Below, piece by piece: positions 1 through 8,034 of a DNA stretch of 32,684 nt (position 1 is the stretch's first letter; every line of letters starts with the position of its first letter). The notes under the pieces were generated by a model, which did not search any database, was not told the DNA's origin, and was given only the letters and a program-made list of their open reading frames with translations. A program made the position numbers and the translations under genes. This DNA comes from Verrucomicrobiaceae bacterium (GTDB lineage Bacteria; Verrucomicrobiota; Verrucomicrobiia; Verrucomicrobiales; Verrucomicrobiaceae), in NCBI GenBank assembly GCA_016795375.1, contig JAEUHJ010000170.1, forward strand, positions 1-32,684. The letters are read 5' to 3'.

Positions 1-64
1 GTTGAAAGACCCCAGGAAGCAGGGCGTTCTCCGCGCCCTCCAAATTCCCCTCTCGCTTTCATTC

Positions 65-2341
65 ATGAAAACGACCCTCCTTTGCATCCTCACCGCCACG
101 TTTTCCCACCAGACCCTGCAGGCCGCGCCCGACCTCAAGGCCACAGCGGCCAGAATCGACGAGCTCGTCAACGCCAGACTGAGCCAGGAGAAAATCACCC
201 CGAACAAGCCCGTCAGCGACGAGGTCTTCGTCCGCCGCGTTCATCTGGACATCATCGGCCGCATTCCCACCCTGCGCGAGACTACCGAGTTCCTGCAAAG
301 CAGCGACGCTGACAAGCGCTCCAAGCTGATCGACAGCCTCCTGGCCAGCGAGGGCTATGCGCAACACTTCTTCAACTACTGGGCCGACATCCTCCGCATG
401 AAGAGCAATGTGGTCGGCGGGGCCCAGAGCCTGCCCGCCTATTACGGATACGCGAACTGGCTTAAATCCAGCCTGCGCGAAAACAAGCCGTACGACCAGA
501 TGGTGCGCGATGTCATAACCGCCAGTGGCAAGAGCTACGAAAACGGCGCCATCGGCTTTTACATCCGTGACTACAACATGCCGCTCGACAACATGGCGGT
601 GACCACCCAGATCTTTCTCGGCACCAGCATGGTCTGCGCCCAATGTCATAACCATCCGTTCGATAAATGGACGCAGATGGAGTACTACCAGATGGCCGCG
701 CACACCTACGGCATGACCGGCACCAACAACCTGACCAATCCGCTGCTCTCCCAGGCGATCTACGGCGGCACGACCAGGGGCAAAAACAGCCGCCGTGATG
801 GAGCCGCGGCCAAGTTCAACCTGCCTGAAGGCGTCGAACGCCGTGACATCGGCCGCGCCATGTCGGAAATCCTCCGCCCCCTGCGCTACAACACCGTCAT
901 CGACGAATCGTCCCGCAGGGGCCTGCGCCTGCCGCACGACTACCAGTACCCCGACGCCAGGCCAAAGCAGCAGATTGAACCCGTCATTCCTGCCGCGTTC
1001 AGCAAAGACGGCAAAATCGTCGGAGAAGGCCGGCAGCCCAGCGCCGCTTACGCCGCCTGGATGACGAGCCGGGAAAACCCGCGCTTCACCACCGTCATCG
1101 CGAACCGCCTGTGGAAAAAGCTCATGGGCAGGGGACTCATCGAACCCGTCGATGAGATCACCGACAGCACCGTGCCAAGCAACCCCAGGCTCATGTCCTT
1201 CCTGGAGGAAACGCTGAAATCCTTCGATTACGACATGAAGATGTTCCTGCGCGTGGTCCTCAATTCCCATGCCTACCAGCGTGAGGCCCACACCAAGGAT
1301 GTCGAACCCGGAGAAGTGTACCACTTCCCCGGCCCCCTGCTCCGCCGCATGAGCGCCGAGCAGATCTGGGACAGCATGGTCGCGCTCCACAAACCCAATC
1401 CCGACGCCCCGGGCATCGAGACCAGGATCGAAGCCGAGATCAGTCTCCGTCGCGTCGAATGGCTCGACCGCGCCCTGAATACCCTCACGCCAAAGCAGAT
1501 GCATGCCTGCACGGTCAGAGTGGCCCAGAAGCAGAAGGAACTCGCCGCCGAGGTGCGCGCCGCCCAGGAAAACATGGAGGCCGCGTCCAGAGCCAAGGAC
1601 GAGGACGCCATTCGCAAAGCCCGCAAAGCCATCCAAGGCCAGCGCAAACACATCGACGAGGCCGTGAAAGCCATCGTCTATGACACCGGCTTCCAGCGTT
1701 TCGCCGAACTCGCCCGCGAAGGCAGGCTCGGCGAGCTCATCCAGGACGCGGACTTTGCCAGAGAGGTCGCGACCGCCATCAAGGCCAAAAAGAGCGGCGA
1801 AGACCTCACCATGGACGAGGCGCTCGCCATTCTCGCCAGACAGCGCCGTGCCAGGTTTGAGGAACAGGTCAAAGCACGCATGAAGGCTGATGCCGTGCGT
1901 TTCACGGTGGACGACCCAAACGAAAAGGCAGCCCTCACCGCCTGGGAAAACTTCCGCGACTCCGTCATGCTCCGTGCCGCCGACCTGCGCAGCCCCGCCC
2001 CGAACGGCCACTTTCTGCGCGAATTCGGCCAGAGCGACCGGGAGCTTGTCGAAAACGCCAATGACGAGGCCAGTGTCGGGCAGGCGCTCATGTTGCTTAA
2101 CGGTAAAATCTTCAGCAACCTCATGAACCGCCACACCGTCATCGCCCGTTCCATGGACAAAGCGAAGAAGGATGGCGGCGGGTCCGTCATCGACATCGTC
2201 TATCTCAGCCTGCTCAGCCGCAAAGCCTCGGCCGAGGAAAAAGCACTGCTCCAGCCCATCGCCGACAATGCCGACGCCACCGACCGTGGCGACGTCCTTT
2301 GGACCGTGCTGAACACCCGCCAGTTCTTCTTCATCCAGTAA
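65..2341 (+). CDS. DUF1549/DUF1553 secreted protein with CxxCH motif
   Basis: A 758-residue protein of the DUF1549 plus DUF1553 type, a family greatly expanded in Planctomycetes and Verrucomicrobia and thought to act outside the cytoplasm; its reaction is not established. I start it at ATG 65 because this gives a clean signal peptide (residues 1-20, ending LQA-AP); the frame is also open from a TTG at 2. DUF1549 hallmarks include the FVRRVHLDIIGRIPT stretch and a CAQCH motif (C191, C194, H195) that resembles a c-type haem site. DUF1553 begins near residue 336 (RENPRFTTVIANRLWKKLMG). Between them and the C-terminus lies a charged coiled-coil insert at about residues 483-538. Such genes usually sit directly upstream of a DUF1501 gene in one operon; here the nearest DUF1501 gene is convergent and separated by a nuclease gene, so the pair is rearranged. 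Family call is firm, function unknown. Confidence 0.9.
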   Translation: MKTTLLCILTATFSHQTLQAAPDLKATAARIDELVNARLSQEKITPNKPVSDEVFVRRVHLDIIGRIPTLRETTEFLQSSDADKRSKLIDSLLASEGYAQHFFNYWADILRMKSNVVGGAQSLPAYYGYANWLKSSLRENKPYDQMVRDVITASGKSYENGAIGFYIRDYNMPLDNMAVTTQIFLGTSMVCAQCHNHPFDKWTQMEYYQMAAHTYGMTGTNNLTNPLLSQAIYGGTTRGKNSRRDGAAAKFNLPEGVERRDIGRAMSEILRPLRYNTVIDESSRRGLRLPHDYQYPDARPKQQIEPVIPAAFSKDGKIVGEGRQPSAAYAAWMTSRENPRFTTVIANRLWKKLMGRGLIEPVDEITDSTVPSNPRLMSFLEETLKSFDYDMKMFLRVVLNSHAYQREAHTKDVEPGEVYHFPGPLLRRMSAEQIWDSMVALHKPNPDAPGIETRIEAEISLRRVEWLDRALNTLTPKQMHACTVRVAQKQKELAAEVRAAQENMEAASRAKDEDAIRKARKAIQGQRKHIDEAVKAIVYDTGFQRFAELAREGRLGELIQDADFAREVATAIKAKKSGEDLTMDEALAILARQRRARFEEQVKARMKADAVRFTVDDPNEKAALTAWENFRDSVMLRAADLRSPAPNGHFLREFGQSDRELVENANDEASVGQALMLLNGKIFSNLMNRHTVIARSMDKAKKDGGGSVIDIVYLSLLSRKASAEEKALLQPIADNADATDRGDVLWTVLNTRQFFFIQ

Positions 2342-2347
2342 ACGTGA

Positions 2348-2366
2348 AACAGGCTGCCAGCCTGTT
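2348..2366 (+). terminator. hairpin after the DUF1549 gene
   Basis: A perfect 8-bp inverted repeat (AACAGGCT / AGCCTGTT) with a GCC loop starts 7 nt after the stop codon. No T-run follows, so it may be a factor-dependent or weak terminator, or an mRNA 3' stabiliser. Direct reading of the sequence; role inferred. Confidence 0.5.
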
Positions 2367-2455
2367 CCTCCAATCCCTCCTGACGCGGCATGCGCGAAAT
2401 CACATGCGGCGTATTTTACACTTGGGTCTGACGCGGTTCCACCACACCATGCGGC

Positions 2456-3424
2456 ATGAAAGCATCCAAGGCACGCATCGCGCTCGCGACAATGCTCTGC
2501 GCCATTCCTGCTTCCGCCTTTTCGTGGGCTGACGAAGGCCACACCGCCATATGGGAAGCCGCCCAATCATTACTGACACCGCAAGCGAAGCAGCAGGTCG
2601 ATGCCGTGCTGGCCGGTGACAAGCCCGACATGACTGCCGTGTGGCTGGATCGCGCGCGTGACGCGGGAAAAAACGAAGGGCCGCTCGTCGGCGACCAGGA
2701 AACCACTGATTTCATCCAAGCCTTCCCCTTCCATTTCACCTGGCATTATGTGGACATGCCGCTCGGCGTGAAATCTTATGCCGAGGCAGATGAGTTCACC
2801 GGACGCGACGATGTGGTGCAGCAGATCAAACGGTGCATCGAGTGCCTCGAAGGCAAATCAACCAAACTCCACCGGAGAACGGCGTTGCGCGTGCTCGTGC
2901 ATCTCATTGGCGACATCCACCAGCCCATGCACTGCTCCAGCGGCTTTTTTGACATCTCCGACCCGCTGCACCCTGTGCTGCGCACCGACCCGGACTCATG
3001 CCTGCCACTGAAAAAGGAAAAATTGGAAGACCGTGGCGCGAACCAGTTGTTCTACGGCCCTGAGAAATACGACCAGATGCACGCGCTGTGGGACTTTGAA
3101 CTGGTGAAGCGCCTCGCCGGCCTCAAGAGTCTGACGAAGCTCTTGCAGGACGCGCTGCCGGATATCGACAGCACCACTCCGGGCGATCTTCACGCCTGGG
3201 CTGAACATTGGGCCGGCGAATCCGTCGCCCTGGCCAAAGCCGCTTACACAGGCATCGAATTCGGCGCCTGCACGCTCAACACCACCGGCAAAGGACCGAA
3301 GATCGAGCGCATCGAGATCAAACTGCCCGCCGGTTACATCGACAGACAAAAGACCGTGGCCGGAACGCAGATGGTGAAAGCGGCGGCGCGCACGGCGGCC
3401 GTGCTCAACGCGATCTGGAAGTGA
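2456..3424 (+). CDS. S1/P1-type zinc-dependent nuclease
   Basis: A 322-residue exported nuclease of the S1/P1 family, which cleaves single-stranded DNA and RNA and removes 3'-phosphates using a trinuclear zinc site. Residues 1-23 form a signal peptide; cleavage before W24 would leave Trp at the N-terminus, which in P1 nuclease is a zinc ligand. The other ligand motifs are visible: GH at H29, HLIGDIHQPMH (H149, D153, H159) and HALWD (H209, D213). A WAGES segment near residue 250 matches the family's C-terminal helix. Length is normal. It follows the DUF1549 gene by 114 nt containing a hairpin, so it probably has its own promoter. A role in nucleic-acid scavenging from the environment is an inference. 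Confidence 0.92.
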   Translation: MKASKARIALATMLCAIPASAFSWADEGHTAIWEAAQSLLTPQAKQQVDAVLAGDKPDMTAVWLDRARDAGKNEGPLVGDQETTDFIQAFPFHFTWHYVDMPLGVKSYAEADEFTGRDDVVQQIKRCIECLEGKSTKLHRRTALRVLVHLIGDIHQPMHCSSGFFDISDPLHPVLRTDPDSCLPLKKEKLEDRGANQLFYGPEKYDQMHALWDFELVKRLAGLKSLTKLLQDALPDIDSTTPGDLHAWAEHWAGESVALAKAAYTGIEFGACTLNTTGKGPKIERIEIKLPAGYIDRQKTVAGTQMVKAAARTAAVLNAIWK

Positions 3425-4846
3425 TCAGGCCAGAACGCCCTTCACCACCTCGCCCGCAACATCCGTGAGCCGGAAATCGCGGCCGGCATAACGATACGTC
3501 AGCTTGAGGTGATCCAGGCCGAGCAGGTGCAGGATCGTCGCGTGCAGGTCGTGAACATGCACCTTGTCCACTGCCGCGTAATAGCCGTAATCATCCGTCG
3601 CACCATACGCGGTGCCCGGCTTGCTGCCACCACCGGCCAGCCACATCGTGAAGCCATGCGGATTGTGGTCGCGGCCGTCAGTCCCCTGCGCCACAGGCGT
3701 GCGGCCGAACTCTCCACCCCAGACCACCAGTGTGTCATCCAGCAGGCCGCGTGACTTGAGGTCCGCCAGCAGTCCCGCGATGGGCTTGTCCACCTCCGCC
3801 GCGTTTTTTGTGTGGCCCTTGAGCAGATCACCATGCTGATCCCACTGCACATGGCTGTCGCTGTGTGTCACCTGCACGAAACGCACCCCGCGTTCGGCAA
3901 AACGCCGTGCCATGAGGCACTGGCGGCCGAAATTCGCCGTCACAGGGTCGTCGAGGCCGTACATCTTGCGTGTCGCCTCGGTTTCCCCTGAAATGTCCTG
4001 CAGCTCCGGCATCGTCGATTGCATGCGGTACGCCAGCTCGAAGGAGTTGATCCGCGCTTCGAGCGCCGCGTTCGCCCCGGCCGTTTCGAGATGCGCGTGA
4101 TTCATCCGGGAGACCAGATCGAGCTGTGCGCGCTGCAAACCGGGCGTCAACGACTTGTTGTGGATGTGTCTCACCACCGCCTGCTCCGCAGGAACGCTCG
4201 CATTGCCCAGCGGCGTGCCCTGGCAGTGCGCGGGCAGGAAGGCGGAGCCCCAGTTGTTCACGCCGCCATGCGCCAGCGTCGGGCAGATCGTGATGAAGGC
4301 CGGCAGGTCGGAATTTTCCGTGCCCAGCCCGTAGCTGATCCACGATCCCATGCTCGGCCGCACGAATGTGTCACTGCCGGTGTGCAATTTCAGCAAGGCG
4401 CCGCCGTGCGCCGGGTTCGTCCCGTGCATGGAGCGGATGACGCACAGGTCATCCACATGTTTTGCCACATGCGGAAAGAGATCGCTCACCGGCAGGCCGC
4501 TCCGGCCGTACTGGCGGAATTTCCATGGTGAACGCAGCAGATTGCCCGTCTGGGCGAATGTCACGCGCGGCAAAGCGAAGGGCGGCGGCTTGCCATGATC
4601 GCGGTCCAGCAGCGGCTTCGGATCAAACGTGTCCACCTGCGACGGCCCGCCCTTCATCAGCAGGAAGATCACCCGCTTCGCCCGGGCCGGAAAATGCGGC
4701 GCTTTGGCCGCCAGCGGGTCAGCAACCGCCCCATGGGCCGATTCAAGCCCCAAAAGCCCCTGCAACGCCAGATAGCCAAAGCCCGCGCAGGAGTTGCGCA
4801 GCATGGCACGGCGGCTGAACAAAGAATCCGGGAACTGTGGCGGCAT
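3425..4846 (-). CDS. DUF1501 Tat-exported protein
   Basis: A 473-residue DUF1501 protein, a family with a sulfatase/alkaline-phosphatase-like fold that is abundant in Planctomycetes and Verrucomicrobia; the substrate is unknown. I start at ATG 4846 because it gives a short N-terminus followed by a twin-arginine signal (SRRAML, arginines at 12-13) and a hydrophobic stretch; the frame stays open upstream to 4897. Family landmarks are a [23 protein letters not shown] strand near residue 60, the WGGEFGRTP motif, and [17 protein letters not shown] near the C-terminus. Its stop codon abuts that of the convergent nuclease gene. DUF1501 genes normally follow a DUF1549/DUF1553 gene; this one does not, so its partner may be either of the two DUF1549 proteins in the window or one elsewhere. 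Confidence 0.92.
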   Translation of the reverse strand: MPPQFPDSLFSRRAMLRNSCAGFGYLALQGLLGLESAHGAVADPLAAKAPHFPARAKRVIFLLMKGGPSQVDTFDPKPLLDRDHGKPPPFALPRVTFAQTGNLLRSPWKFRQYGRSGLPVSDLFPHVAKHVDDLCVIRSMHGTNPAHGGALLKLHTGSDTFVRPSMGSWISYGLGTENSDLPAFITICPTLAHGGVNNWGSAFLPAHCQGTPLGNASVPAEQAVVRHIHNKSLTPGLQRAQLDLVSRMNHAHLETAGANAALEARINSFELAYRMQSTMPELQDISGETEATRKMYGLDDPVTANFGRQCLMARRFAERGVRFVQVTHSDSHVQWDQHGDLLKGHTKNAAEVDKPIAGLLADLKSRGLLDDTLVVWGGEFGRTPVAQGTDGRDHNPHGFTMWLAGGGSKPGTAYGATDDYGYYAAVDKVHVHDLHATILHLLGLDHLKLTYRYAGRDFRLTDVAGEVVKGVLA

Positions 4847-4922
4847 CAGGTGACTCCTACGATTTGAATGAGACTCCTCTTGCCCCTTCTCCAGCATTTC
4901 TCATGCCTGTCAGGATGGCTGC

Positions 4923-6485
4923 TCAAGCACGCTTGAGCAGGAAGTAGCTGATGCCATCGACGAGGGCCTTCCAGCTCGCGTCGATGATGTTGCAGCTCAC
5001 GCCGACGGTGCTCCAGTCGTCCTCGCCGTCCGTGCTGGTGATGAGCACGCGGGTTTTGGCCGCCGTGCCGGTGCCGCCGTCGATGATGCGCACCTTGTAG
5101 TCGGCCAGACGCATGTTTTGCAGCGCCGGGAAGAAGGGCAGGAGCGCCTTGCGCAACGCATTGTCGAGCGCGTTCACCGGCCCGTCGCCTTCAGCAACGG
5201 TGTAAACGCGTTCGCCGTTGATCTCGATCTTCACCGTGGCCTCGCAGGTTTCAAAACCATGAGCACCGCCGTGAAAACGATGCGTGGAATGGTATTCGAT
5301 GAGGTCAAACACCGGCTTGTGCTGGCCGAGCTGCCTGCGGATGAGCATCTCAAACGACGCCTCGGCGGCCTCGAACTCGTAACCCTCGCTTTCGAGGCGT
5401 TTGACCTCGTTGAGGATGTTTTGCACCTCGGGCGCGCCTTTGGCGAATTTGAAACCCATGCCTTCCGCCTTCACGAGCACGTTCGACTGGCCGGACATGT
5501 CGGAGATGGTGATGATGCGCTGGTTGCCGACGAGCGCGGGATCGACGTGCTCGTAGGTGCGGGCGAGTTTCTGCACCGCATGCACATGCAGGCCGCCTTT
5601 GTGCGTGAACGCGGCGAGCCCGACATACGGCGCGCGGATGTCGTGCGGCACGTTGGCCAGCTCATCGACGAAGTGCGCGAGTTCGCGCAGCCGGGTGAGG
5701 TCGAGGCCGAGATCAATGCCCATCTTGATCTGAAGGTTGGGCATGATGGTGGTGAGGTTGCAGTTCCCCACGCGTTCGCCGTAGCCGTTGATGGTGCCCT
5801 GCACCTGGCAGGCTCCGGCGCACACGGCGGCGAGCGCGTTGGCGACGCCGACGCCGCCGTCATTGTGCGTGTGGATGCCCACCGGCCTGCCGAGATGGGC
5901 CACGGCCTTGCGCGTGACTTCCCCGACGAACTCCGGCAGCGCACCGCCGTTCGTCTCGCAGAGCACCACGAGATCCGCGCCGGCATCCGAGGCGGCCTTG
6001 ATGGTCTTGAGCGAGTATCCGGGATCCTCGCGGAAGCTGTCGAAGAAATGCTCGGCATCGTAGAGCACCTCCCGGCCATGCTTTTTCAGGTAGGCGACGG
6101 TGTCCGCGATCATGGCGAGGTTCTCCTCCAGCGTGACCTGGAAGACCTCGGTGACGTGCAGCGGCCAGGTCTTGCCGACGATGGTGACGGCGGGCGTCTT
6201 CGCGTCGAGCAGCATTTTAACCTGCGGATCGTCCTCGACCTTCATCCTGCCGCGGCGGGTCATGCCGAAGGCGGTGATCTTCGCGTTCTTCCAGGTGCGT
6301 TTGGATGCCTCCTCGAAGAAGGCGGCGTCCTTAGGGTTGGAGCCGGGCCAGCCGCCTTCGATGTAGTGAACGCCGAAGTCGTCGAGCTTCTCGGCCACGC
6401 GGATCTTGTCGAGCGTGCTGAAGGAGATGCCGGTGCCTTGCGTGCCGTCACGCAGGGTGGTGTCATAGATGGTTACGGGGGACAT
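4923..6485 (-). CDS. cimA: (R)-citramalate synthase
   Basis: A 520-residue enzyme of the citramalate synthase branch of the isopropylmalate/homocitrate synthase family. It condenses acetyl-CoA with pyruvate to (R)-citramalate, the first step of the threonine-independent route to 2-oxobutanoate and isoleucine. The N-terminal TIM barrel shows YDTTLRDGTQ (R12, D13 catalytic/metal-binding) and HTHND (H205, H207, N208 metal ligands); GGLHVHAV lies in the middle, and the C-terminal ~140 residues form the LeuA-type allosteric/dimerisation domain. The length and the GTGISFS sequence after the first motif favour cimA over leuA. No strong Shine-Dalgarno sequence precedes ATG 6485. Upstream on the same strand lie a small Ile/Leu-rich open frame and a terminator-like hairpin (see separate entries), suggesting attenuation control. 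Confidence 0.93.
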   Translation of the reverse strand: MSPVTIYDTTLRDGTQGTGISFSTLDKIRVAEKLDDFGVHYIEGGWPGSNPKDAAFFEEASKRTWKNAKITAFGMTRRGRMKVEDDPQVKMLLDAKTPAVTIVGKTWPLHVTEVFQVTLEENLAMIADTVAYLKKHGREVLYDAEHFFDSFREDPGYSLKTIKAASDAGADLVVLCETNGGALPEFVGEVTRKAVAHLGRPVGIHTHNDGGVGVANALAAVCAGACQVQGTINGYGERVGNCNLTTIMPNLQIKMGIDLGLDLTRLRELAHFVDELANVPHDIRAPYVGLAAFTHKGGLHVHAVQKLARTYEHVDPALVGNQRIITISDMSGQSNVLVKAEGMGFKFAKGAPEVQNILNEVKRLESEGYEFEAAEASFEMLIRRQLGQHKPVFDLIEYHSTHRFHGGAHGFETCEATVKIEINGERVYTVAEGDGPVNALDNALRKALLPFFPALQNMRLADYKVRIIDGGTGTAAKTRVLITSTDGEDDWSTVGVSCNIIDASWKALVDGISYFLLKRA

Positions 6486-6597
6486 GAGTCAAAACGGATG
6501 TGTGTTTGGAATGGGAGGGACAGCCTCGCGGGCGTTTGTGGACGCGTGGGGCGTGCCGGTTGTCCTTGGAAACACGCCTGCCAGATCAAAATCAAAA

Positions 6598-6634
6598 CGG
6601 ACTGCCCCGGCCGCGTCACGCGCTGAGGAGTCCG
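6598..6634 (-). terminator. terminator-like hairpin upstream of cimA (possible attenuator)
   Basis: On the minus strand the arms CGGACT (6634-6629) and AGTCCG (6603-6598) pair perfectly, with further inner pairing including CGCG/CGCG closing on a TGA triplet, and are followed at once by TTTTGATTTT (6597-6588). This is the form of an intrinsic terminator placed about 100 nt before the cimA start. The TGA in the loop is the stop codon of the small leader frame. The hairpin is seen in the sequence; its regulatory use is inferred. Confidence 0.45.
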
Positions 6635-6678
6635 CCGATAATTCGGATGATCTGGAGGCTGTTGAACAGGGTTCCCAT
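6616..6678 (-). CDS. putative Ile/Leu-rich leader peptide of cimA
   Basis: A 20-codon frame encoding MGTLFNSLQIIRIIGGLLSA, upstream of and on the same strand as citramalate synthase. It contains four Ile codons within five positions (ATC ATC CGA ATT ATC) followed by two Leu codons, as in branched-chain amino acid leader peptides. Its last codons form the 5' arm of a terminator-like hairpin, and its stop codon lies in the loop. A ribosome stalled at the ATT ATC pair would cover that arm and could prevent termination when isoleucine is scarce. No clear Shine-Dalgarno sequence precedes the ATG, and the frame extends upstream without another ATG, so it could also be a chance frame or a gene relic. 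Confidence 0.35.
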   Translation of the reverse strand: MGTLFNSLQIIRIIGGLLSA

Positions 6679-6682
6679 GAAG

Positions 6683-6707
6683 ACGGCGCGGATACTATCC
6701 GCGCCGT
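6683..6707. repeat. perfect 11-bp hairpin between anti-sigma gene and cimA
   Basis: ACGGCGCGGAT and ATCCGCGCCGT form a perfect 11-bp inverted repeat around ACT. It lies 44 nt after the anti-sigma stop codon and 5 nt before the putative leader ATG on the minus strand. It has no adjacent T-run on the minus strand. It could end the sigma/anti-sigma transcript, or act as an RNA element in front of the leader frame. Confidence 0.5.
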
Positions 6708-6750
6708 GGGTGAAGGCAAAGGGAAGTTTTTAGCACGCCAGCTCAGGCAT

Positions 6751-7278
6751 TCATTTTCCACGGCTGTCAGCAGCCCCGGCCGGAACGACCTTTTTTGACG
6801 TGCCTCCTTCGATGCCTTTGGCATTGGCAGGCAGCGGGGAGACTCCGCTTTCAAGCGTCGGCCGGATGTCCAGATGCTTGCGCAGCAGGACTTCTTCGAG
6901 TTTGGCATTGTTGCGTTCGGTGATGTTGCCCATGGGCAGCTCACTGAGGTCCAGTTTTGAAACGAAGGGTTTCTCAGGCACCATATGGACTGGCACCGGA
7001 ACCGTGGTCACTTCCACGGCGGCTTTGTGTCCGGGGATGAGCCAGATTCCTGTGATGCAGGCGGCTGCGGCGGCCGCGACGAAACCCCACTTGGGCGCGG
7101 TCAGATGATTCCACCATGTGGTGGCACGCTCCCAGAGAAGCTCGAGGGACGACTGCTTCAGCATCTCGGCCCTCTGCCTCTGATGGAACTGACGGAGAAA
7201 ATCCTCGGTAAAACCTTCGCCGGGCTGCTCGAATCTTTTCAACCGGATCAACCGCTGGATGTTTTCAAACTCACTCAT
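6751..7278 (-). CDS. membrane-anchored probable anti-sigma factor
   Basis: A 175-residue protein with a cytoplasmic N-terminal part (residues 1-62, IQRLIRLKRFEQPGEGF and FLRQFHQRQR), one transmembrane helix at about 63-82 (WGFVAAAAAACITGIWLI) and a C-terminal part predicted outside the cytoplasm. The topology and its position 45 nt downstream of an ECF sigma gene fit a cognate anti-sigma factor. The HxxxCxxC zinc motif of ZAS-type anti-sigma factors is absent, so the class is different or lineage-specific. I do not recognise a named domain. The role comes from context and topology only. Confidence 0.6.
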   Translation of the reverse strand: MSEFENIQRLIRLKRFEQPGEGFTEDFLRQFHQRQRAEMLKQSSLELLWERATTWWNHLTAPKWGFVAAAAAACITGIWLIPGHKAAVEVTTVPVPVHMVPEKPFVSKLDLSELPMGNITERNNAKLEEVLLRKHLDIRPTLESGVSPLPANAKGIEGGTSKKVVPAGAADSRGK

Positions 7279-7323
7279 GGCGTGCTGCGGGTTCTGTGTG
7301 TTTAATTCGTGAACTGGGAGGGC

Positions 7324-7974
7324 TTATTTCACGAAATCTTCAAGATAGGTCTGGAGAAGCCGGTGGGCGTAGAACAATCTGGATCTTACCGTCCCTTCCG
7401 AGACTCCAAGTATCTTGCTGATTTCGGCATGCTGAAGACCCTGGACATCGTACAAAGTCACCACCGTGCGGTGGTCTTCGGACAGCTTCATCATGGCCGC
7501 GTTCAACCTTTTTTGCAGCTCATGGATGTTCACTTCGCGGGCCACACCGGTGTTCGCAGTGGTCACACGAATGAATTCCGGGTCGTTCTCGATGCCCGTA
7601 TCTACATCGTCAAGACTGACCTTGTGGTGCCTCCCGCGCTTTTTTAGAAAGTTCAAAGTCATGTTCACCGCGATGGAGTAAATCCAGGTGTAAAACGAGG
7701 ACTTGCCCATGAAGCGCTTGATGGAGCGGTAGGCCTTGGCGAAAACATCCTGCAACAAGTCGGCGGTGTCCTCGCGGTTCGAGGTCATGTTGTAGATCAG
7801 GCCATAGAGTTTCGGCGTGTATTTTCGCACCAGATCATCAAAGGCATGCGTGTCTCCCGCCTGCGCTTTTTCCACGAGGATGCGGTCCTCCGCCGCACTG
7901 CTGCCGGGCGCGGGCGTGGACTCGTTCAGCGATGCGATGGGGGCCGCCGGGGCGCTGAGGGATGACTCTTCCAT
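7324..7974 (-). CDS. ECF RNA polymerase sigma factor
   Basis: A 216-residue sigma-70 family protein of the extracytoplasmic-function type. Region 2 is clear (AFDDLVRKYTPKLYGLIYNM, then DLLQDVFAKAYRSIKRF and FYTWIYSIAVNMTLNFLKKR), followed by region 4 with a helix-turn-helix (AEISKILGVSEGTVRSRLFYA) near the C-terminus. It should direct RNA polymerase to a small regulon in response to an envelope or stress signal. I start at ATG 7974 (MEESSLSAP); an in-frame ATG 42 nt upstream is possible. It is followed by the likely membrane anti-sigma gene, a common two-gene cassette. The signal is not evident from the sequence. Confidence 0.93.
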   Translation of the reverse strand: MEESSLSAPAAPIASLNESTPAPGSSAAEDRILVEKAQAGDTHAFDDLVRKYTPKLYGLIYNMTSNREDTADLLQDVFAKAYRSIKRFMGKSSFYTWIYSIAVNMTLNFLKKRGRHHKVSLDDVDTGIENDPEFIRVTTANTGVAREVNIHELQKRLNAAMMKLSEDHRTVVTLYDVQGLQHAEISKILGVSEGTVRSRLFYAHRLLQTYLEDFVK

Positions 7975-8034
7975 TGATGGGGAAGGAAAACACTCGTTGT
8001 CCGAACAAACAAGCAATTCTTCCCATGTGCCGCC

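Noticed and set aside
635..649. CxxCH motifs in the two DUF1549 proteins as proof of c-type cytochromes
   Set aside because: The motif is part of the DUF1549 family and a distal haem ligand cannot be identified by eye. It is recorded in the gene entries as resemblance only.
59..2566. An 835-codon open frame on the minus strand opposite the first DUF1549 gene
   Set aside because: It is an antisense shadow produced by high-GC codon use. The translation is low in Lys, rich in Gly/Val/Ala/Asp and shows no domain, while the + frame has clear family motifs and a signal peptide.
5118..6626. A 502-codon open frame on + opposite cimA
   Set aside because: Complementary shadow of the citramalate synthase gene, whose motifs are unmistakable. 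No recognisable protein features on +.
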